Shown: one piece after another, positions 21,826 to 39,425 of the stretch
Numbering within the stretch: the stretch's first letter is position 1
Layout of the letters: every line of letters starts with the position of its first letter
From: Sphaerolaimus hirsutus
Lineage: Eukaryota; Nematoda; Chromadorea; Monhysterida; Sphaerolaimidae
Direction of reading: 5' to 3'
Length of the DNA: 64,000 nucleotides
Assembly (NCBI GenBank): GCA_964036195.1
Contig: OZ038460.1
Location: 10,171,504 to 10,235,503, forward strand
Position numbers and translations under genes: made by a program
Notes under the pieces: model-generated
What the model was told of the DNA's origin: nothing
The model's database searches: none
The model's input: the letters and a program-made list of their open reading frames with translations, nothing else

Positions 21826-24800
21826 TTAAGTTGCGGAATTGTCACCAGCTGAATATCCTGCACATCCATGAGAACGTTGATGGGTACCGGTGTTTTGCCA
21901 ATCAGCGTGCGGATTGCTCGATCGCACACCGTACTATCTCTGCACCGAATACGCAAATGTTTATGTGATTCTATCGATCAAGCGTACATGATAATCTTTT
22001 CCGTAAAAGTGAACATACGCGCCCACAGAGGCGATCAAAATGCCGGCCGCCGGCGAGCACAATCTTTCCAAATGCCGACGTGTAGCGTTTCCGCAGCGGT
22101 GCAACGAGACGGCCGTGCAGCCGGCTTCGCGCTGGTCCCACCTGCGCGGTAAAAACGTTTTACAAACTGAACACAAAAACTAAACTGCCACACAAAAACA
22201 GATGGTAAAACAACCGACGGGCTGACGAGCGCGAACAGCTCCTTGGGCTGGACTGCGTGCACGCCACCGCTGTCCACCAGCTCGACGTACATGCGCTGCC
22301 TGTGCAGCTTGTTGGTGACCACCAAGGCCACGCGGCACCGCTCGTGCACACCGTTTACTAGCGCCACGCCTACGTGGTTTGGGAAAGTGAAGTTCGTTGT
22401 CTTTGGCAGTGCACTCGCTGACAGTGTAATTGACCGTCGATTGGCAAAAGCTTTACAGGTGAACTTGTGCGCATCTCAAACTGATTTTTCACTTGATCGC
22501 CACTTCAAAGTCGCCAGTCACTTCAAAAGAAAAAGCCGCCGACACTAACAATGCACGCGCTGCCTATTCTGCATCATGAACTGCACCGTGTGCAAGGGCA
22601 TGGGCGGTCGACAGTCCGTCACCGCCATGCGCGCATAGTGTTCGTGAAGGGCCTGTCCGAAAGTGTTGGCCGCGTGCATGGCCGCCGCCATGTCCGCCCA
22701 CTGGTCGCTGGCCAACGGCTTAACGTAGAGTATGTGCTGCTGGCACAATGAAGTCGACAGAGCCTGCGTTGGGATTCGAACCGTGTGTTGCACCAATGGT
22801 GCCGCACACTCTAATTTACCGGCCCAGTAAACTCGGATTTGGTAAACTCATAAATCGACATTGAATGCATCTAAGTTTACCTGAATGAGTTATTTCATAT
22901 CTTTGTCAACTGTAGTTGACAGATACATCAGTCTGGTGAACTAAAATGCATTCAATGTCGATTTATGAGTTTACCAAATCCGAGTTTACTAAGCCGGAAA
23001 ACTAGTGCGTGCCGCACCAACAAGCGGCACTGATCTAAATAACTGGTGCTATCACCAACCCGGCAATAAAACGTCGCTCTGCCTGTAGCCTTGTTCGCTC
23101 GCATGCGAACTGCGGCGAGCGGTATGCTAGTGCGCGTTCTGAAAACTTGCGGCTGTCCAGCGGGCTTGCTGCAAACGTGACAAGATAATGATGCGTCGGT
23201 GACGAACAGACAGAAACAATATCAAACGGCACACTTGTCCAGAAGCCATTGCTGCACGAATCCGGGCCGCCGCTGCCACTGGTGTTGCAGCCAACGCCGA
23301 CTGAGCGAGTGCCACGGCTGAGTCAAATCGGTGCCATGTATCTTTGGTAGATGTATACCTAATTCAAAGAGAGAATTACAAAAGCCCTATTTCTCACCGG
23401 AAACTCTGCTGAAAAAGTCACAGGCTCTGAATCCGGCTCTGCCATATCAAAATGTTCCCCTGAATTGACATAAATGCGCGTGGCCAAGTCGAAACCACCA
23501 CCATTGTCGTCGACGCAAACCAGCTGCACGGGTAAATGGGTCCGGCGGCGGTCTAGCTGATCGGCGCGGCAAGCGAGACGCGCGCGCAACTGCAGCCCGC
23601 CGGTCGCGGCGAATGCACGGTCGGCAAGGAGCAGGGCATCCGCAGTCCAACACTGGCTCGATTTGGGTGCCAGCTGCAGTTTGAAAATTGTCAACATTTT
23701 AAAAATGCGCCAATGGCCCCACCCACACTAGTCGACATCGACAACAAATGTCCACTGGTTCTGATCCCAATTCAAAGATTGCTGACGAGCCAACGAACGA
23801 CGTTCAAATGCAGAGTTTGAATTGGGATCGGAACCAGTTGACATTTGGTGTCGATGTCAACTAGCGTGTGTGGGGTCAATGGGTTGACATAAACATTTTT
23901 TTACGTAACCGGAGGCTTACGCGAGAAAGACTGCAGCGCAATGTCTGCATGGGGAAGGTGGCCACGTCCTCTGGCAATGCGTACAGACAGGCAGCAGAAA
24001 CCCAAGCGTACAGACCACGATCCACATAAAACAGCAGGGTTTCTGTAGGACATTGAAAATATTTATTTCAAGGATGATGCACACACAATTCAACAAACAC
24101 TTCACCCACTCAATGCGTAGAACTGACCAATATCATCAGACTCATCATTGGCCACTTCAATAGTTACAAACAGTGCGAACTCATCCTTATTGAACAATGG
24201 CATGCTCTGCGACGCAACAATTGCATCCAGAAATGAAACGTTGTCTAAACGGTTGAAAACATCATCAACATGCGACTTACCACAGTTTGGCACCTGTGGT
24301 GATGGGAAAACTCAAACGCCCGATTAAATGGGCTGGACTGTGCACCGCGCTGCAGCAACTGAAAGGAAAGTGCCGCAGTGCAGCGCCACGGAATGTCGCC
24401 GCCGCTCGCCGGCGTGCACGACACTTGTGCCGCGACGCCGCTTTTTTCCCGAACAACGTTTAGAAACCTGCACGATATCCACATATCGTAAACGTAACTG
24501 TTACATATGTACCTAGACAGATATCTAAGGTATTTATACTCTGCGGACCGCATGCTATACATTTTTTGTGAAGGAAACACTCAATTATGACGTCATCGTA
24601 AATAAAATCAAAACATTTGCCCTTACTCAAAATTGTTCCAAAAAGAAAGAAAAAAAACGTTATAGGTAGTAAAGAAAACGTTCGTTGCTCGCATGCGACT
24701 CCGCCTTTTCAAATACATCTTTTTATTTTCTGTGAAAGTGCGTGCATAAGTATCCTGCTGGCGCGTCATCGACCAGTTAATACATAAGTATGCATACTTA

Positions 24801-25800
24801 GCGGTCAGTCGAGTATAATTTTCCGACCATATCATGTCGTCGGTGTAGGCGATCGGGCTTTGTCTCGTGGACGTGCTGTCCCACCGCAGTTGGGTAGCGT
24901 CGCGCGCGCAAGCAGAGTCGGCTTGAAAGATGGCACGAATTTGTGTGATCAACTCAGCACGCGGAAATGACTAAGGCAGTGCGCAAGTCGCCTCTGCAAA
25001 CCAGTTTGCACAAGCACACTGCAATTTTTCATTGTCAATAATATTTCAAGCAAGCAAGAAACCTTTTGAAGAATCCTTAATTCCTGGAATATTTCAGTCA
25101 AAAGTTTCAATCTGCACGCGCAAACCAATCCACAGAGGCACTTGGTTGAAATGACCCACCACCCCTGCGATGACCAATGACCAGCGCCCGCTCCAAGCTG
25201 TACTTGCCGCCGATGCACAAGGGGGCCGTCACGGCGCAGTTCAGCTGAGTAAAATAATGGGTATACTTGGCGGACATCACACTTCGTATGGAAACCTATT
25301 ATAAACTGCGTGAATAGTGAAAGCAAAAGTTGTACAATTTTTCATCATAAAATATCGTTTTTATAGTGGAACAATTAATTACGAAATTTATCACGACTAT
25401 ATTCATTAATTAAATTATGGTAAGATTCTGAGCATACTTTGTGGTCCGCCGAGTATACGATGACCAAGGTGGACAGTGTTAGATGTTATCAAAATGTTGG
25501 ATCGTAACGAACTAATTGCGTATGTTGTAGCTGCCACACCGTCACAACACAATACAGACAACGAAAACGTGACAAACGAACCCTGACATCAGCAAGGCCC
25601 TTCACAGGAGCCAAATATCTAACCCTATCCAGGATCAGCTGACCAATCTTCTCGGTCTGCTGCGCGGCGCTGCACCTAGCCAAGTGCAGCACGGAGGGGC
25701 TCAGCCAGCCGGCCAAACTGCACGCGCCGCTGGTGCTGGCGGTCGCGTCGTCGCTGCACCCCTGCAGCCAGTCGCCGTCGCAAAGCATCGCCGCTATTTG
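21826..25800 (-). CDS. Multi-Tudor-domain protein (TDRD-like), about 12 exons, borders partly approximate
   Basis: Tudor proteins bind dimethyl-arginine on Piwi and germ-granule proteins. Coding blocks in gene order: about 25800-25580 (LSPSVLHLARCS, pre-Tudor); 25244-25150 (APLCIGGKYSLERALVIG, Tudor strands 1-2); 24926-24845; 24450-24300; 24280-24102 (FALFVTIEV, GQFYAL); 24040-23930 (LLFYVDRGLYAWVSAACLYA, canonical Tudor core, then FPMQTLRCSLS); 23680-23395 (APKSSQCWTADALLLADRAF and a hydrophobic second half, an extended Tudor-SN-type fold); 23290-23110 (VPFDIVSVCSSPTHHYLVTF, next pre-Tudor); 22740-22555 (HILYVKPLASDQWADM); 22366-22205 (CRVALVV...MYVELVDSGGVHAVQPKEL, Tudor core); 22148-22040; 21950-21826, ending IQLVTIPQLK and TAG. 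At least three Tudor modules are represented. Some exon phases did not resolve and the 5' end may lie further right. Which TDRD family member this is cannot be decided. Confidence 0.75.
22800..23018. mobile_element. MITE, internal GTCAACTGTAGTTGAC palindrome
   Basis: Ends GTGCCGCACACT and GTGCGTGCCGCACC; long inverted arms (AACTCATAAATCGACATTGA and complement) around a central TGTCAACTGTAGTTGACAG. Related copies: 33174-33330 and 51996-52189. In a Tudor-gene intron. Confidence 0.8.
23715..23877. mobile_element. MITE, GGCCCCACACACGCTAGTTGACAT family
   Basis: Inverted arms: GACATCGACAACAAATGTCC and TTTGAATTGGGATCGG pair with the right half. Further copies at 26674-26836 and 36221-36335. In a Tudor-gene intron. 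Confidence 0.8.
24535..24818. mobile_element. MITE, TATACTYGGCGGACC family
   Basis: Left end TATACTCTGCGGACCGCATG, right end GCGGTCAGTCGAGTATA. Reverse-oriented relative of 12223-12446, sharing GACGTCATCGTAAATAAA and the AAGGAAACACTC block. Confidence 0.7.
25258..25455. mobile_element. MITE, TATACTYGGCGGACC family
   Basis: Ends GGTATACTTGGCGGACATCA and TGTGGTCCGCCGAGTATAC. Overlaps the 5' side of Tudor-gene exon 2, in the intron. Confidence 0.75.
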
Positions 25801-26204
25801 AGTTGTTTTTTTTTTGCAATTTGAGGGCATTTGAATGGATGAGTCAAAGAAATGTCCTTGTGTACAGTAGTGTATTTATGTATAATGTTCGCGTTCCGTG
25901 AACTGTTAATTTTGGAAATTTTTCAAATAGTTTCGTGGAGCTCGTCAACATGTGGCATTTGTGGCTGTGCCTGTCGTTGGGACGAAAGGTAACTTTTTTA
26001 GGACCGTTTATGCATTTTACGAGCGTGTCTAATTTATTTAAATATACCTATACACGAATGTATTTATTTATTTTCATATAGTACTAAAAAAACACATAAA
26101 CATATGTAACATTTGGTTGGACCCATATACATATTTATTGCAGATGAATAAAATGACAACATAATTTTTTCGGAACCTTAAATAATATTCGACTATAAAA
26201 TATT

Positions 26205-26616
26205 TACCGTATTACATCGAAATACCCCCAGAGGCTTTATTATTACGCCAGCAACATTTGAGGGGGATAATTCGAGGGGGGGTTTATTCGAGGGGGGACT
26301 ATTATTTCGCCAGAAATTTTTGGAAATTCGTCAGACGTATAAAAATCAAACAATTACATAGATGCACATGTGTTTATAGTCATATATGACTGTATATACA
26401 CATAAACCGTTCCCTAACGTCACTCAATCATCGGTTTTAACGTGTGTTCTGCATTGTACAGATCACAACTGTGGTATTTGTCACGTACATTCTCTTTACA
26501 TTCAATTTTAGGGGGACGGGTATTTCGAGGGGGGGTATTATTTCCTCAGCCAAATTTTAGGGGGGTATTTCGAGGGGGGGTTTATTCAAGGGGGGGTAAT
26601 TCGAGGTAATACGGTA
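26205..26616. mobile_element. MITE, TACCGTATTTCCTCGAAATA family, long copy
   Basis: Starts TACCGTATTACATCGAAATA and ends TAATTCGAGGTAATACGGTA. The interior holds several GGGGGGTATTTCGAGG-type blocks, so the end motif is repeated inside. Confidence 0.75.
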
Positions 26617-26673
26617 CTATTTAATTTTAGATCTTATCAGTGATAAGATCACTTAACTTATGCACGTAAGATT

Positions 26674-26836
26674 GGGCCCACACACGCTAGTTGACATCGA
26701 CACCAAATGTCAACTGGTGCCGATCCCGATTCAAAGCTTGCTGACGTGTGGACGAACGACGTTCAGAAGCAATCTTTGAATTAGGAACGGAACCAGTTGA
26801 TATTTGGTGTCGATGTCAACTAGCGTGTGTGGGGCC
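26674..26836. mobile_element. MITE, GGGCCCACACACGCTAGTTG family
   Basis: Ends GGGCCCACACACGCTAG and CTAGCGTGTGTGGGGCC. Arms carry GACATCGACACCAAATGTCA and its complement. Confidence 0.85.
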
Positions 26837-27981
26837 ATTATGCCGAAAGATCAAAAAATATTTTTCGAAATTTTCTTTAAAAAATTTCATTTCGAAAAAA
26901 TATCTCGGGTGAAAACTTCATGTGTAATGTTTACACACAACAAAAATCCGAGATTTATTCGTGGGATTAAATGGGTAAGGCGTGAAAAAGTCATCCGCAT
27001 CTGCTGTGCAACGTTGTACAGTTTCAAAACCGGTTCAAAACATTCAAATTTTTTATAATTTATTCAATAAATTTTGAAAACTACACCGAAACATTCAAAT
27101 GTTTTTAATAAACATATTTTTCCAACGGTTTGCCATCATCACAGATGAATCAAAACGAGCTAAAACCACCATAAAATACGCTACCTAAAAATGAGACCTC
27201 ATACTCACAGGCAGTCTTAGAGTAAATTGCACAGGACATTGACACAGTAGACTGCTGGGGAGGTCACGTAGGCTAAAAACATAAAGATAATACAGAAAAC
27301 AGGTTAGGTTAACAGTACAACGAACTGCAAATCGTGAGTTAAACTGTAATGTACAAATCAGGGATGAGAATTATTTTTTTAAACTGATAAATAATATATT
27401 TTTTTTAAAGTTCACATGGGTCAATCTGATAAATGAAATTTTTGGTACCAATTAACTAGGTATTTTAAATATCGGGAAAAAAACAAACTATTTTTCATAT
27501 TCATATTTTTACAGGATTTTCCAGAAAGATTTCATTATATTTCCTTTTAGTTAGAGTTTCCGAGATAATTAAAATATCAGAAAATGTTAACGTCACATTT
27601 ATATATTTTGTCCAGTTTTCGACTGCTTGAATTATATTTTCTTTTTCAGTGATCTTAGTCAACACATTTACCATATTCAATCTAAAATACGAATCTAAAC
27701 ACCACAAACTTTATGCATGAACGATATTAAGCTGATACACTTCAAATCACAACGTTGGAAAGCTTGATGTGAGAGCATTCTAGACCAATATCCTTGCATA
27801 TCACAAATGAAACCTTGCACTATCCAGTTGATTGAACTGGCGCCACACTTGATAAAAGCGGCGTGCGGCGCAGATAAATTAATAAAGGGCGTAAATTTAT
27901 CGCAGTGAGAACACCGGGAATGGAATGAATCCAGATATAAAAATATGCAGGAGAAGAGTACTTGCACAGGTAATTTATAGC

Positions 27982-33512
<5,531 letters not shown>

Positions 33513-33555
33513 CGAAATGAGTGCCTGCGACGTGAAAGGTACATGAACGAGACAC

Positions 33556-33714
33556 CTGGGGGCAGTCCCAGACCCTGTAAAATGCCCTGTAAAATGTCAA
33601 ATGTCATGCAGTGTTAAAAGTTATGGGAAATGCCCTGCAAAATAGCAACCGAGTTGACACTTTGCATGACATTTGACATTTTTCAGGACATTTGACAGGG
33701 ACTGGAACCAACAC
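33556..33714 (-). mobile_element. Introner-family element upstream of NSF
   Basis: Same family as the two elements that form lamin introns. Minus-strand 3' end is GTCTGGGACTGCCCCCAG, followed after 31 nt by the NSF acceptor at 33525. The 5' end is altered (AGTGTTGGTTCC instead of AGGTGCCAATCC), which moves or weakens the donor. May be an intron in the 5' region of NSF. Confidence 0.75.
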
Positions 33715-35803
33715 TAAGACGGAAATAAATGATGGGTATTTTTTAACATACCACCATGATTGAAAGGTACGCTTTAGATATGCAGTTAATATAGCGTTAT
33801 TAAGGAATCGTTTCCACACGTCGAACGACGTTTACCTGGAATAGGTTGGATTCGAAAATAGGGCGTGTGGTGTCAAATATTAAATGAAACTGGTGACGGG
33901 GCGCTGGCGTCTGAATCACCAGTGACGTGGTAAAAAGTGAATTGTAAAAGACCACGTGGTAAACCTTCGCTGCATAAGGCCTAGTAGGGATTTTCAAAAA
34001 AGAGAAATCGATCGCTACAAAAATTGAATAAACATTGTTTGAATGCCCCCCTAGAGGAGTGAAGAAAAATGATTCCCCATCGAATAACTCCCCCCTTTAA
34101 ATATATTACAAATTTGGTGTGGATAATTTTAACAAAAATGGCATGTTATGGTGATCATAAAGCATATTTCATTAAATGAATTGATAGAAAGATGAAGCTT
34201 GAAAATTTTGACGAAATGTTAATTTCCCATTTGAATAGTTCCCACCTCTAAAGTATGACGTAAAAATAATTCCCCAGGATAATTTTTCGAGCAAATACGA
34301 TAGAAAAAATTGGATAGCGTAGAGTGGGAGGAACATTTTAATTACTCATTGATCTGTTAATATTCACAATATACATTAGGAAGCCAGCTAGAACAAAGAT
34401 ACAATAAGACTAATCGGATCAAATATATTTACCTAGATCTTCTAAGTTGCCAATGACAACAAAAAGAAAAAACGACACGCGAGTCCAACACATTTAAGGT
34501 TAGTTCCCGCATGTGTATAAAATACAGGCGATTTCAAGTGAGGCAAGTGAGTGACGATTCCCGCACAGCGCACATCTCTCTTCAAGCCACCCCTTACTTA
34601 GCTGTATCAGCGCACGAAGTTTCAGCTGCATGATGCCAAAGCGCGATCAATATTATGAAGAGCATGGCGGCACTGCGTCGCTCCAGATGTTGCCTACATT
34701 TATTCAAGTGGGCCGCGTATTCAATAAGTATTCGGACAGCGCGGGTAAAATCGTCGCTCGTATAGTCTACAGACAGGCATGAGAATTTACCGTAACACAC
34801 CAGAATAATGAGCCAGAAAATGGATATTGTCAGTTTCATTATGGAAATGACCAGAAAGCTATTCAGTTTGGCACAAAAATAGCCACAACACAGAAGTCAT
34901 CAAATTATGGAAACATTCTGTGCAAAGCATGCTATCCACTAAGTACAATAATGCATTTTCTATTGTTTGTGTGACCCCGTTCGGACGCTTGTCGAACCCG
35001 AAACCAATGTGAACACATGATGCAGCGTTGCGACATGGAATTACGCAATGAAGCATGAATGAGCTGTAGCTGCACTAAAATATCTGCAGTCCACTCGAAA
35101 GTTCACCTCCAATCAATAATCCAAAGCCACCGCGCTAGCGCGTTTCTGGGCGACACTGCGCACACGCAGCTGGCTGTGTTGACAAGGGACAAGCATGATT
35201 AAATAACCCCAAGCGGCATTAGATAAAACGTGAAGCTGCGGCAAGTATATGGTAACTTATGCGCCCACCACCCACTCTTCTGCCATTCCCACATTTACGT
35301 ATTCAAAACAGTCTAGATACAATACAATAGGCGGCAGAGTATCAGGGCTGATAAAACTAAAGCACAAAAGAAAATACGCATACGAAAGCAGTCTGCAAGT
35401 CTGCTGCACACATAGGCGAAGCACAACCAACGTCAAAAGTACACATGCGCGAGCACGCCTCCCGAAAGCATGAGACACACAAGAGTCGGGGCATACCGTA
35501 CGCCTTCAAAAGCCCGTCGGAAAATGAAATGCGCACAGTAAAGATAGACGCAAGGAAAAGTCCACTTACATCCAATAAAGCCAGTTTTAAGCATCAGCTT
35601 TCCTCCATAAAGCTTCGAAGCCACGTAACCGGGCCGTCCGCATAAAAGAAAAAAAATCGCAAAGCACACAGAAATACATACAACCACAGAAGTACCGCAG
35701 GCATGACCACGCGAGTGAGTGATACACGGAACACAAAAATTGACATCTCTAATTTAATTTCATTCCATCTCTTCATTCCCGTAAACCAACAACGAGCAAA
35801 AAA
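33715..35803. other. No confident gene; AT-rich intergenic
   Basis: Between NSF and the exons at 35804-36652. Several open stretches on both strands at 35250-35700 give no recognisable domain. One ORF with a signal-like N terminus is listed separately at low confidence. Confidence 0.4.
34594..34839 (-). CDS. Candidate small secreted or membrane protein, 81 aa, doubtful
   Basis: Begins MKLTISIFWLIILVCYGKFS, a plausible signal peptide, and has a second hydrophobic stretch AAMLFIILIALWHH near the C terminus. No family recognised, no support from neighbours, and length is within chance for this composition. Confidence 0.2.
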   Translation of the reverse strand: MKLTISIFWLIILVCYGKFSCLSVDYTSDDFTRAVRILIEYAAHLNKCRQHLERRSAAMLFIILIALWHHAAETSCADTAK

Positions 35804-36652
35804 TCACCCGATATCCGCCCCACCAGAGGCGCCATTTTCCGCCGGTGTCTGTTCAATATCAGCACTGTTTTCATCCGTAGGCTCCGCCTTATTACTGAGT
35901 ATGGCCTGGTCGGCGACGAGTCTCCTGTCAGTGACAGATGCCACTTCGCAGGTGCCCTGGTCATCAAGGGGACCCCTGACTAGCATGTTGCAGCCGAGCG
36001 GCTGCTCCCAGTGGCAGACGAATACACGGTGGCCCACTTGGAGCAGAGGAGAGTCGCTGTCCAAGTTGACCAGCTTGTACTCGCCCCGCGAGATGGAAGA
36101 CACCACCTGCGGGGAGATAGAGACAAATATTGTTCATGTAGCGATGACAAGGGAAGAAAGCGCATGGGGTCGGGAATGAAGCGACACACACGCTGAGTGT
36201 CAACTAAATTTTACTGGGTTGGCCCCACACACTCTAGTTGACAGTGACACCAAATGTCAACTGGTTCCGTCGTTCGTCGGCAAGCTCTGAATTGGGATCG
36301 GAATGGTGTCAATATCAACTTGCGTGTGTAGGGCCATTACGTGACTTCAACTTTCCTATCCAATAGATCATAGTTAATTTTACATTATGGCATTTGATAT
36401 TTATTGTTTCTGTCAAGTATATGCTGCAGAGCACGAAAGAGACCACCCGCATTCCGTCACCACCCAGACAGGGACCCCCCAAAAGCCCACTAAAACACAC
36501 TGCCAACGCTTCACACCCCATGAAACCAACCTCATCCTGGGAGAATATGCCATTGATCTCAACCGGAATGAGCGCCACATCCTCCTCGAGCTGGTCGTTC
36601 TGCGCGCTGCACGAGGCGCCCTCGGTGCCCACGTTCGCCATGTGGACTTTCA
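35804..36652 (-). CDS. Two 3' exons, probable C terminus of the lamin transcript
   Basis: Exon 36652-36531 (begins after acceptor AATCCAG; reads KVHMANVGTEGAS and ends FSQDE at donor GAG|GTTGGT) joins in phase 0 to exon 36106-35804 (VVSSISRGEYKLVNLD, then GHRVFVCHWEQPLGCNMLVR, an acidic tail, ending GGADIG and TGA). The orientation and position suit the end of the lamin gene. The phase, however, does not match the donor of the last lamin-tail exon (39426), so one exon in 36653-39425 is missing from my reading, or this is a separate gene. The end has no CaaX prenylation box. No known domain recognised in these two exons. Confidence 0.55.
36221..36335. mobile_element. MITE, GGCCCCACACACTCTAGTTG family, short
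   Basis: Ends GGCCCCACACACTCTAG and TTGCGTGTGTAGGGCC; contains ACACCAAATGTCAACTGG. One arm is internally shortened. Lies in the intron between the two exons 36531 and 36106. Confidence 0.8.
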
Positions 36653-37655
36653 CTGGATTGATTGAATTGGAGATAATGCAAAATAATACAATACAAACGA
36701 CAACTTTTATTCAAATTGGAAATTCACTACTATTCAGGCGTCAGGTATGGAGTGAAGTAGCGATGGAAAAGCGTTTTCAACGTTTTGTCTAGACTGGGCA
36801 CTGACAAATTTGATGACATTCGTTAGTGAAGGCTATTTTTATACAACGAACCCCCAAATCGCCGTTGTGAAAATTAAATAATTCGGTGCCAAAGTTCAGC
36901 TGCTTTTCAATCGTTCAAGTGAACTCCTTGGAGAATCTCACATCGCTCATCAAAGGCCAATGCCGCACCACGTCAAGTGATATAGTGAAGTGGAGTGGAA
37001 AACTTGCAATGGTAAGTTTTTTAACCTACAAATAACTTGACTTGACAGTTGACACTTTTATAACTGTTCGCATAATAGAAACTCACCTAAATCTCACTAT
37101 CACCTTAGTTATCACCTGATGAGGTGCAGAATTGCCGCCAGACAAGCTGACGCGATAAATCATATGTATCAGCGATTTTATTGTGGACAACCTTGTAAAT
37201 GACAACAACTGGCTCATAAAACAAAAATTATAAATCAAAAGCAACTAATGGAATGGGAATGGAGCAAAGTGTAAATACTTTTGTTAGATATTCAAACATC
37301 TTGAAAGTAAATATTTTCATATTTTTAGGTAGATTCGTAAGGAAAAAAATCAAGGCAACCTATTGGGCATCGAATACTTCAATCTGACATTGCATCGTAA
37401 AATTCGAACGAGATCCAGCTGAACAGGCTCGCTCAGCACAAAATCAATAGCTAAAGCACAAGTTTTCAACATGACAAACTTCGAAATCTCCACAAGTATA
37501 AATGGCTATCAAACACGTCAAGTGGCCAGGAAGAACTAACGGATCACTCTCACCTGCGAAAAATTCTCGCGAAATGCACGATTTGATTACAAGTAAATAT
37601 TTCGCAATTAGCTCTTCCTGCATAATGCCGCCTACTTGTGGTATGCAACTTAGTA

Positions 37656-38692
37656 TTAGGTTGTAAACTAAATAACCTTAATTTTTTAGCGATGTCACAG
37701 TCATGCGTCCCATTCTGTTTTACATTGGCGGATATAAATGCCGTTCGAGTATGTTGGGGTTTGGGGTTGGGGCTATGACGAAATCTTTTTGTTTCCTCAA
37801 ATAATCCCCCAGTCCCGAGATAAGGGGGGTCTATAAAAACATGGTCATTTTGCATTGCCGATCTTGCTGATTGAGATAGGAGCTTAATAACTCATTCATT
37901 TCTTGGCCGATTTGGACCGTTCAACACTTAAAATGATCGGGACAACCGTCTGATTCTATTTTTGAGGTCGTATTAGTGATGTCGAAATTCCTTATGCCGA
38001 TTTGACCCGGTTTTTGGACGCGTAAAATAAATTTATCTGGACCTGCTATCGTATACTTTAGACCACGAGAAGTCGTATACCAAAAGAATGAGTTCAATAT
38101 CTCTTTCCAATCAAAAGTAATAGCACTTCAAACTTTCGCCTCCCATCCACATAAATAACTGCATGAAGAATGATGTGTGCAATGTGAAAACTCCAACTCT
38201 CAAGCGTTTCTCAGCCTATTTTCACCGATGAACACTCAAAATGATCACAATAACCTGGAGATCCTATTGTGATGCTCAGGTTATCTCTATGCATTTTGAA
38301 AATGATAATTTCATACAAGAGTTCGCAATATTTTCTTGTATGGGAAATCTAATTAGGTAAATGTACAGATGATCTGAAGATCACAATGGCATCTCCAGGT
38401 TATTGTGATCATTTTAAGCATTGATCGAACCAAATCGGCCCAGAAATGCCTGATGTATGGGGCTCCAAAATATCCGTCCAACGTCCAGATCGGCATTTAA
38501 AATGACCACTTTTTTATAGACCCCCTTATCTCGGGACTTGGAGATTTTTCGAGGAAACAAAAAAATTTCGTCATAGCCCCAACCCCAAACCCCAACATAC
38601 TCGAACGGCATTTATATCCACCAATGTACAACAGAATGGGGCGCATGAATGTGAAATCGCAAAAAAATAAGGTTACTTAGTTTACAACCTAA
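37656..38692. mobile_element. Fold-back mariner-like element with about 200-bp inverted repeats
   Basis: TTAGGTTGTAAACTAA at the left and TTAGTTTACAACCTAA at the right, each next to TA. The inverted arms extend about 200 bp and include TTGGGGTTTGGGGTTGGGGC and its complement. The interior has GATCACAATAACCTGGAGAT-type inverted words but no ORF. Confidence 0.85.
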
Positions 38693-39425
38693 TATAAACA
38701 TTAAAGCACGACATTTAAGTATTTTACAATGGCTGCACGTGTAAAACGCGTGTAAATGGGCTAATATTATGACCAACTCTGGTGGCTGGTGTACTTTGGC
38801 ATTTCCGTGAAGCACCCAAAATAAAAGAGATGAGCAACTGTGTAGCAGTTTCTGGGTAAAATTAAATACATGCATACAAGGAACCGGTTATAAGCGGGTT
38901 CACCGTTTGGTGAATTTGAGAATTTATGGCAACAAGCAATTGCATGAAATGAGCATCTCTGCAGACAGAGATCATAAAATGAAAAAAGAATTCGCTTGTG
39001 TATTGGAACATTCAGCAGACATTATCAGAAAAAAGCGAACAATAGCAAAGGCACGCAATACTTAACAAAAATCAACAATGCGCTGTGAATGGCCCACAGT
39101 AGAGCAATGAGAACAGCACCCTACTTGGTAAAGTGAAAAATCAACGATTTTATAGTTCATAAAATGGCCACTTGTAAATTAGGAATGCCTTCGAAAATAC
39201 CCGCTGTCAGCACCCGGTTAACAGCGAACATCCTACATTATACGGCAGCGCTGGTCCCCTTCCATATCCTGCGAACATTTGAATTGTTTTACATTTATTA
39301 TCGAATGTGCGAATTTTTTTATAAAAATCTACATTTTTCACACACACACACGTTTTTACATCAAGTGAAAATGCTCTACAATCGATCCCATCCCCCAATT
39401 AGAATAACCCAATGGGCACTCGAAC

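Larger units (their letters stand above)
25801..27981. other. Intergenic, no gene recognised, two MITEs
   Basis: Between the Tudor gene 5' side and the NSF stop. Holds the MITEs at 26205-26616 and 26674-26836; the rest (26837-27981) is AT-rich with short ORFs lacking any recognisable domain. Confidence 0.45.

Noticed and set aside
22739..22815. tRNA-like GGGATTCGAAC sequence near a Tudor exon
   Set aside because: The T arm looks plausible but acceptor and anticodon stems do not pair; it overlaps a MITE end.
37111..37140. Possible hammerhead ribozyme core (CTGATGAG)
   Set aside because: No GAAA follows at the required distance and stems do not form.
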